From assembly GCF_009905375.1 (NCBI RefSeq), contig NC_133650.1, positions 61,643,628-61,707,627 of the forward strand: DNA of 64,000 nucleotides, read 5' to 3'. The stretch is from Apium graveolens (taxonomy: Eukaryota > Streptophyta > Magnoliopsida > Apiales > Apiaceae). Made by a program: the position numbers and the translations under genes. The notes beneath the pieces were generated by a model. The model saw only the letters and a list, made by a program, of their open reading frames with translations. It had not been told where the DNA came from and ran no database searches. Positions 59,255-64,000 of the stretch are shown here, piece by piece (the first letter of the stretch is position 1; the number at the start of each line of letters is the position of its first letter).

Positions 59255-59386
59255 AAACACGCTTAAAAAAGGAAGGATTTTGGAGTATCTCAAGGATATG
59301 TTAAAGTGTGTTTTTTATGGAATAAAAACAGAACTTTCATCAAGAAGAAGATGAATCATACAAGACTGTCTCCATCAATTCAAAAG

Positions 59387-59757
59387 AAGACGAGAAAAAG
59401 TGTTGATAATTGAGCGAACATGGAACTTTAGCCAATACATGGGCCACCTTGTTCGCTTGTCTTTAATAAAAGAAAGAGAGAATTATATTCTAGAATCGAG
59501 AATCCCATGACACACCCTAATAACATTTCCTATTTGCAAGAAGATTGTCACAGTTGCGTTGAATGTCTTGAACCGATAGTAGATAGTCTGATTCGATGAT
59601 CACTCGTTTACAAGACATAGAAAGCATCCATTGCAACCCTCAAAAATAGCATTAACCTCAGGTTCAAGAACTGTGTTGACATTGTTAAAAGAAGAGTATT
59701 GCACTTCTAATGCACGAAGTGGTGATACAAATATTGATTATTGTGCGACGTAAGAGC
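59387..59757 (-). pseudogene. RNase H-like fragment (copy 2)
   Basis: Counterpart of 13490-13860 with additional small indels that break the reading further. Confidence 0.6.
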
Positions 59758-59759
59758 TT

Positions 59760-61196
59760 GAGCAAGTAAAGAAAAAACAGATATTGAAGTTCAAAAAGTG
59801 GAAGGTACAGCCGATATTCTAAAGTTTGGATAGATGTGCAAGGAAAGATCAATCGGGGAACAAAAGCTAGAGTAATGTGTACACTGATAATACATCCATC
59901 CAGGGGACGTATCATTGGAAATTTATTATTGTACAATATATTATTATATATAAATAATATATGTCATTTATTAATAATTTTATAATCTCATAAATATAAA
60001 ATTTTAACCAGTGTAAAATATTTATAATAAATTTTATTTTAAAACTAATTAATATGGGCTCATATATATATATATATAATTTTAAAAAATTATAAAATAA
60101 AATAATAATTATAGTTTATTAAAAGAAATCTGTGTGTGGCACGGATTCTAAAATAATATGAATAAGTTTGGAGTCACAATTCTCAATATTGTCAGACCTT
60201 TCAGAAAGCTGCACAAAATTAAGTGGTTGAAAATCACTCAATTATGTGTGCATGAATTAGCTGCATATGTATATGATTCAGCTGTAACATACTTACATCA
60301 CTGAAATGTTTATATGAATTTTAAATTTCATTCTCACTTTGATCCAATTAATCCTTTACAAGTACACATTAGCAACTGGGGACATATCCGATAGTCTCTC
60401 AAGTATTTTTTAAATATATTATAAAATATTGACTCTTAACAACTTAATGTGCATTCACCTCCAACAATATTTTTTATATCCACTTTTTAAATACTATTTT
60501 AATATTAAAACATTTTTCTTTAATAGAAGCACAATATAAAATTAAGGGAGAAAATGGGTGATTGAATTATTTTATAATAAAATATATGTTAAAAGTAAGT
60601 TGTTAGCTCTTAAAAGATAGAAGAGTAAGTAATCTCTTAAAATTTTAAAGTTTTGGAGCTCCAATTTTGACAATACTCTTCATTTTTATACTGAAGTGTT
60701 TGTTTAAAGAGGTTGTTAGATATGGTCAGAGTGCTTGTTTGGTTTGGTATACCAAGAGTGTTGACTTCCGAAGGAAATGCTTTTTTTTTGTTTGGTTGAT
60801 AGCAAGGAATTCTAACTTGTTTTTTTAATCCTTTTTAATAAGTAAAATCAAAAAGAAAAAAATGGTTATATAAAATGATGTATATTTATAATTTAAAATA
60901 ATAATAAAAAAGGAATTTTAATGTTAATATTTTTATTTGCAAACCTTTATGCTAACTAAAATTTTAAATGTCAAATACTATTGCATAGATTTAAAAATAA
61001 ATATTAAAAATATAATTAACACCTATATTATACTTTATTAAATAACTGAGTTATGTTTTGTTAATTTTTGTTTGCATATATTTTCTGTTTTACTTATATT
61101 AATAATATATAAATTATTTTTATTTCTTGTGACTAACCTAAGTTAGATAGGCAACTTACAATACCTACTCTTTGTCCAACCAAACTACTACTTAAA
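59760..61196. other. AT-rich sequence (copy 2), MITE deleted
   Basis: Counterpart of 13870-15750. A 406-bp deletion at about 60819, with TTGTT at the join, removed the Stowaway MITE and both flanks; a 47-bp deletion lies at about 61152. No genes seen. Confidence 0.7.
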
Positions 61197-61662
61197 TTAA
61201 TAGTTTGAGGGATTTCAATACCCACGTAAATACGGTCAACCAAACAATCTCTTGGATCATTTGTTGTATCCAGAATGTGAAGACACTGCCTCTTCCAAAA
61301 CCTCAAGATGTCGCTTTCTATTCATGGTAGAGAAATATACTAATAATTGGATTTATAAATTAGTATATGTGGTCACTTTTTAACATACCTATCATTTCAA
61401 GGCCTTACCAAATAATATTCTGTACAAGATTCTTTGACTACCAAATAAGCAATGAAAAATGATAAATATACCTATGGTCGTCCTTGATGAAGTAAGATGA
61501 GCATGACTGTAACTTCGATGGCATGACCTTAAATAGCCTCAATTGCAGCCTTCACCTTTGGAATGTAGTGACCGATGTTATGATCTGCAACATTAGAAAA
61601 TAAATATATTGGGAAGAAATATAGATTGATATTATCACATGGTACTTAGCTCACACCATGTA
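61197..61662. other. 466 bp kept only in copy 2
   Basis: Sequence between ACTTAAAT and ATCAGTG that copy 1 lost, the two outer points being joined at 15750/15751. It contains a FURRY-like exon (61474-61584) flanked by intron-like sequence, which shows that the longer form is ancestral. Confidence 0.85.
61474..61584 (-). pseudogene. FURRY-like exon, downstream (copy 2 only)
   Basis: On the minus strand an acceptor (AATGTTGCAG) opens an exon reading IGHYIPKVKAAIEAI then, one frame over, LRSCHRSYSHAHLTSSRTTI, closed by a GT donor (ATAG/GTATAT). I recognise this block as following the DSPSEA..IGLRALLAI block in the plant FURRY-like protein. One frameshift. Copy 1 deleted it. Confidence 0.72.
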
Positions 61663-61679
61663 TCAGTGTTACCATGAAG

Positions 61680-62039
61680 AATTTCCTGACCGGCGTCCTG
61701 ACTGGAAGGAGACCTGGCAATGGCTGGCTGGTAGGAGACATGGCAATGGCAAGCAGAGAACGAAGACCAATAACCTCCGCTTCACTTGGACTATCAGTAT
61801 TGTGTGATCCATGGCAAAATCAAGGTTATGTTCTGCTATAGTCACACAGAACTCTACAAGTTTGTCATGTTGGATGTCCTGGGTAAGCATTCATTTCCTT
61901 ATAATTGTTAGTAGCTGTGCAGTCACACTGTCCAGGTAGTCTCATACTCGATTTGAAGGCTGTGAGTCCCCATGAACAGTAAGATAAAACCTCAGAACAC
62001 GATGAGGCAATCCAGCGCCATAAACAGCTGGTTCTTGTC
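61680..62039 (-). pseudogene. FURRY-like exon fragment (copy 2)
   Basis: Base-for-base identical to 15768-16127, including both in-frame stops and the frameshifts, so the gene was dead before the duplication or conversion. Confidence 0.75.
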
Positions 62040-62356
62040 CTGCATTTTAGTTGTAGAATATCCAAATTGGATTGTCTTGTAAGAGACACATAACTTGTAA
62101 GTCGATTCACCACTAAACCAAAATCATGTTTGTGAAATAGAGAAAGCAAGGCATCCTGTATATTTGGAAAAATGAACATAAAACATTAAGCAAGGCATCC
62201 GGTTCAAAGAACATTAGACAAGAGATGGATATACTAAACCACAGGGTCGCCAAAACAAAGAAGAAGAGTCACGAGCGAGTAACAAACCTATTTCCAGAGA
62301 AATAGAAAAAAAAAATATTAACAGTTGATAGATCACTAGATTTTACTTACAGCAAG

Positions 62357-64000
62357 ATTCCAGTATTTCTTATATAAGAAGTATCAACAACAGAAAATTA
62401 TTATGAGTGTTGGTAATAAATCTTCTGTGTTTCTCTTCACAAATTCTCTCTGCATATCACCTCTTTCTCAAACATAATTGTTCATCTATCATTGGTATCA
62501 GAGCCTTTTCCATCCACACTTCCTCGCCTGCAAACCCTACACTCTGTTTTTTCTGTTCACAATTTACGGAAAAAAAAAGATTAAATTAAAAATACAGTCT
62601 GGTCGTGTAAATTAGTCCTGGCGCCATCGACAAGGAGTTCAACAGCTATGGAGAATCAAATCAAGAACCTAGAAAAAAATTTGAGCAGCAAACCACTGAA
62701 ACTAACAAAAAATTTGATGCACTGATGAATGTGCTGAGAGAGATGAAGGAAGCCCATATATCCCAGAATGACAATAACAAAAGTTCGGGGGAATTTTCTC
62801 GAGAAACAAACACTGGAGGTCCAATTCACAACAAAACTCATCACGGTTATGTGCCAAAGTTGGAATTACCAAGGTTTGATGGTTCTAATCCTCGATTATG
62901 AGTTAAAAAGTGTTGTAAGTATTTCAACTTGTGCAAAATTCCTGAAGATCAGCGTGTTGATTTGGATTCGTTATATATGATTGATAAGGCTGAAAACTGG
63001 ATTTCTAGCTATTTGTCGGTAATGAAATTTGTGGATTGGAATGATTTTGTGATAGATCTTAATGCTAGGTTTAAGGATGAGACGGGAATTAACGCGGTCG
63101 AGCAGTTCAATAAGTTACAACAACACGACTCTATTGAACTATATATAGATGAATTTGAAAATTTACGAGCCTTAATGTTGCAAAACAACTCCGTGCTGCC
63201 TGATTCATATGTGTTGGAGAGCTTTATAGGAGGGTTGAAACCTGCTGTTAAACCCATGGTGAGGGCATTTAAACCAACCTCCATGGCTGATGCTATAGAA
63301 ATTGCAAGATTACAAGAGGAATCCCTTAATAGTGTTAATACAAAAATCATCAAGTCCACTGTGACCAACAACTACACCTCAAAATTTTAACAGTACACAC
63401 CCTCGCTGGCTAACACCAAACCACCATTACTACCAACACCGGAACCCAAACAAGTCATTACACCTTTCACTAAACAGACTTCAACTCCTGCGAAAACTTT
63501 TAAACATATACCTGCCGATGTCAGAGCTGAAAAGATTGCAAAGGGACTGTGTTACTATTGTGACCAGCCTTATGACAGGAACCATAAGTGTAAATTCCGA
63601 GAACCTCAATTATTTACGGTTGAGATCCCAGGAACGGATTTAGATGTGTATGATGATATGACAATTCAAGAAGAAGAGGGTACTACGGTAGGTGATCCTT
63701 TCATCTCTGTTAATGCTTTAGCGGGCAGTCAAAGTTTCCAAACAATGAGGGTTCAAGGTGCAGTGAATGGAAAAATTATAAATATTTTAATTGACTCGGG
63801 AAGTACTCATAACTTTCTGGACTTGTCACTTGCTAAAAAATTGGGTTGTAATTTAAAAGAAATTAACCCTCAGTCCATCATTGTAGCAGATGACAGTCAT
63901 CTTCCCTGTCAACATGTCTACAAAAATTTTATATGGAAGATACAAGGGTCTGAATTCAACACTGATGTGATGCTTATACCTTTAGGAAGTTGTGATATGG
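62357..64000 (+). mobile_element. chromovirus D, 5' part (copy 2)
   Basis: Truncated 5' LTR 62357-62491, PBS 62493-62504, gag from ATG 62648, knuckle CYYCDQPYDRNHKC and protease LIDSGSTHNFL, continuing off the window. The gag core is unbroken from 62929 to 63390, with neither the extra T nor the 40-bp duplication of copy 1, but ends at a CAA-to-TAA stop at 63388-63390 that copy 1 lacks. The shared Trp-to-stop near 62899 predates the duplication. Confidence 0.88.

Larger units (their letters stand above)
49238..64000 (+). repeat. segmental duplication, copy 2 (pairs with 3198-18129)
   Basis: Direct-orientation duplicate of 3198-18129, still matching at the window end. Offsets drift from 46040 to 45871 through indels: minus 7 near 51191; several small ones in the extra ORF; 126 bp missing near 57155; 406 bp missing near 60819; 47 bp missing near 61152; 466 bp extra at 61197-61662; and the absence of the 40-bp duplication and one extra T in D gag. 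The block carries part of C, all of the E remnant, the Tat-type remnant, the RNase H and FURRY-like fragments and the start of D. Confidence 0.95.

Noticed and set aside
3198..64000. Duplication by unequal crossing-over between LTRs
   Set aside because: The only visible breakpoint lies in gag/INT with 4-bp overlap and no extended homology at equivalent positions; the LTRs are inside the duplicated block.

Overview
This window is transposon-dense nuclear DNA from a flowering plant, almost certainly a eudicot. It is AT-rich, introns have GT..AG borders, plant Ty1/copia and Ty3/gypsy LTR retrotransposons are nested in one another, there is a Stowaway-type MITE, and there are fragments of two plant genes: a FURRY-like cell-morphogenesis protein and the F-box protein MAX2. 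An asterid, perhaps Apiaceae, is a guess. I see no intact host gene and no RNA gene.

Layout. (1) 1-4821: 5' part of a minus-strand Sirevirus-like copia element ('C': INT, protease, gag, PBS, 5' LTR). (2) 4822-11015: 3' half of a plus-strand copia-type element ('E'): spacer, a ~1300-codon extra ORF, PPT and 3' LTR. (3) 11016-13357: remnant of a probable Tat-type gypsy element on the minus strand, with an antisense extra ORF. (4) 13380-16440: RNase H-like fragment, AT-rich DNA, a MITE and a FURRY-like exon. (5) 16445-21451: small plus-strand chromovirus 'D' with 203-bp LTRs. (6) 21452-23305: MAX2 5' fragment, an upstream FURRY-like exon and an LTR-like sequence. (7) 23306-40069: 3' part of Sirevirus-like element 'A' (minus), split by a complete 12.35-kb chromovirus 'F' (24865-37218, target-site duplication GAGGT). 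(8) 40070-49240: Sirevirus-like element 'B' (minus; 3' LTR, extra ORF, RT/RNase H, INT), inserted into A. (9) 49241-64000: a second, direct-orientation copy of 3201-18129 that runs off the window.

The main structural event is the duplication of at least 14.8 kb, about 98-99 percent identical. Its left edge is sharp: INT of B is joined to gag of a C-type element across a 4-bp CCTT overlap, and divergence between the copies jumps from about 12 percent to about 1 percent there. Different indels and CAA-to-TAA nonsense changes have hit each copy since, and one 1.36-kb stretch is completely identical and looks like gene conversion.

The most unusual biology is in the Sirevirus-like elements. E, B and A carry a long, lysine/arginine-rich extra ORF downstream of (or in place of) pol. 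In E and B it is preceded by promoter-like or splice-acceptor-like sequence. Each family also carries its own short DNA word, repeated in the LTR U3 and, in two families, through the rest of the element: ATCCGTCGAG in B/C, TTCTGAT/ATCAGAA in E, CAACCTGCGACTAAC in A. A self-encoded DNA-binding factor is one possible explanation, comparable to the VANC anti-silencing proteins of VANDAL transposons; this is inference.

All retroelement coding regions here are broken by stops, frameshifts or lost catalytic residues.
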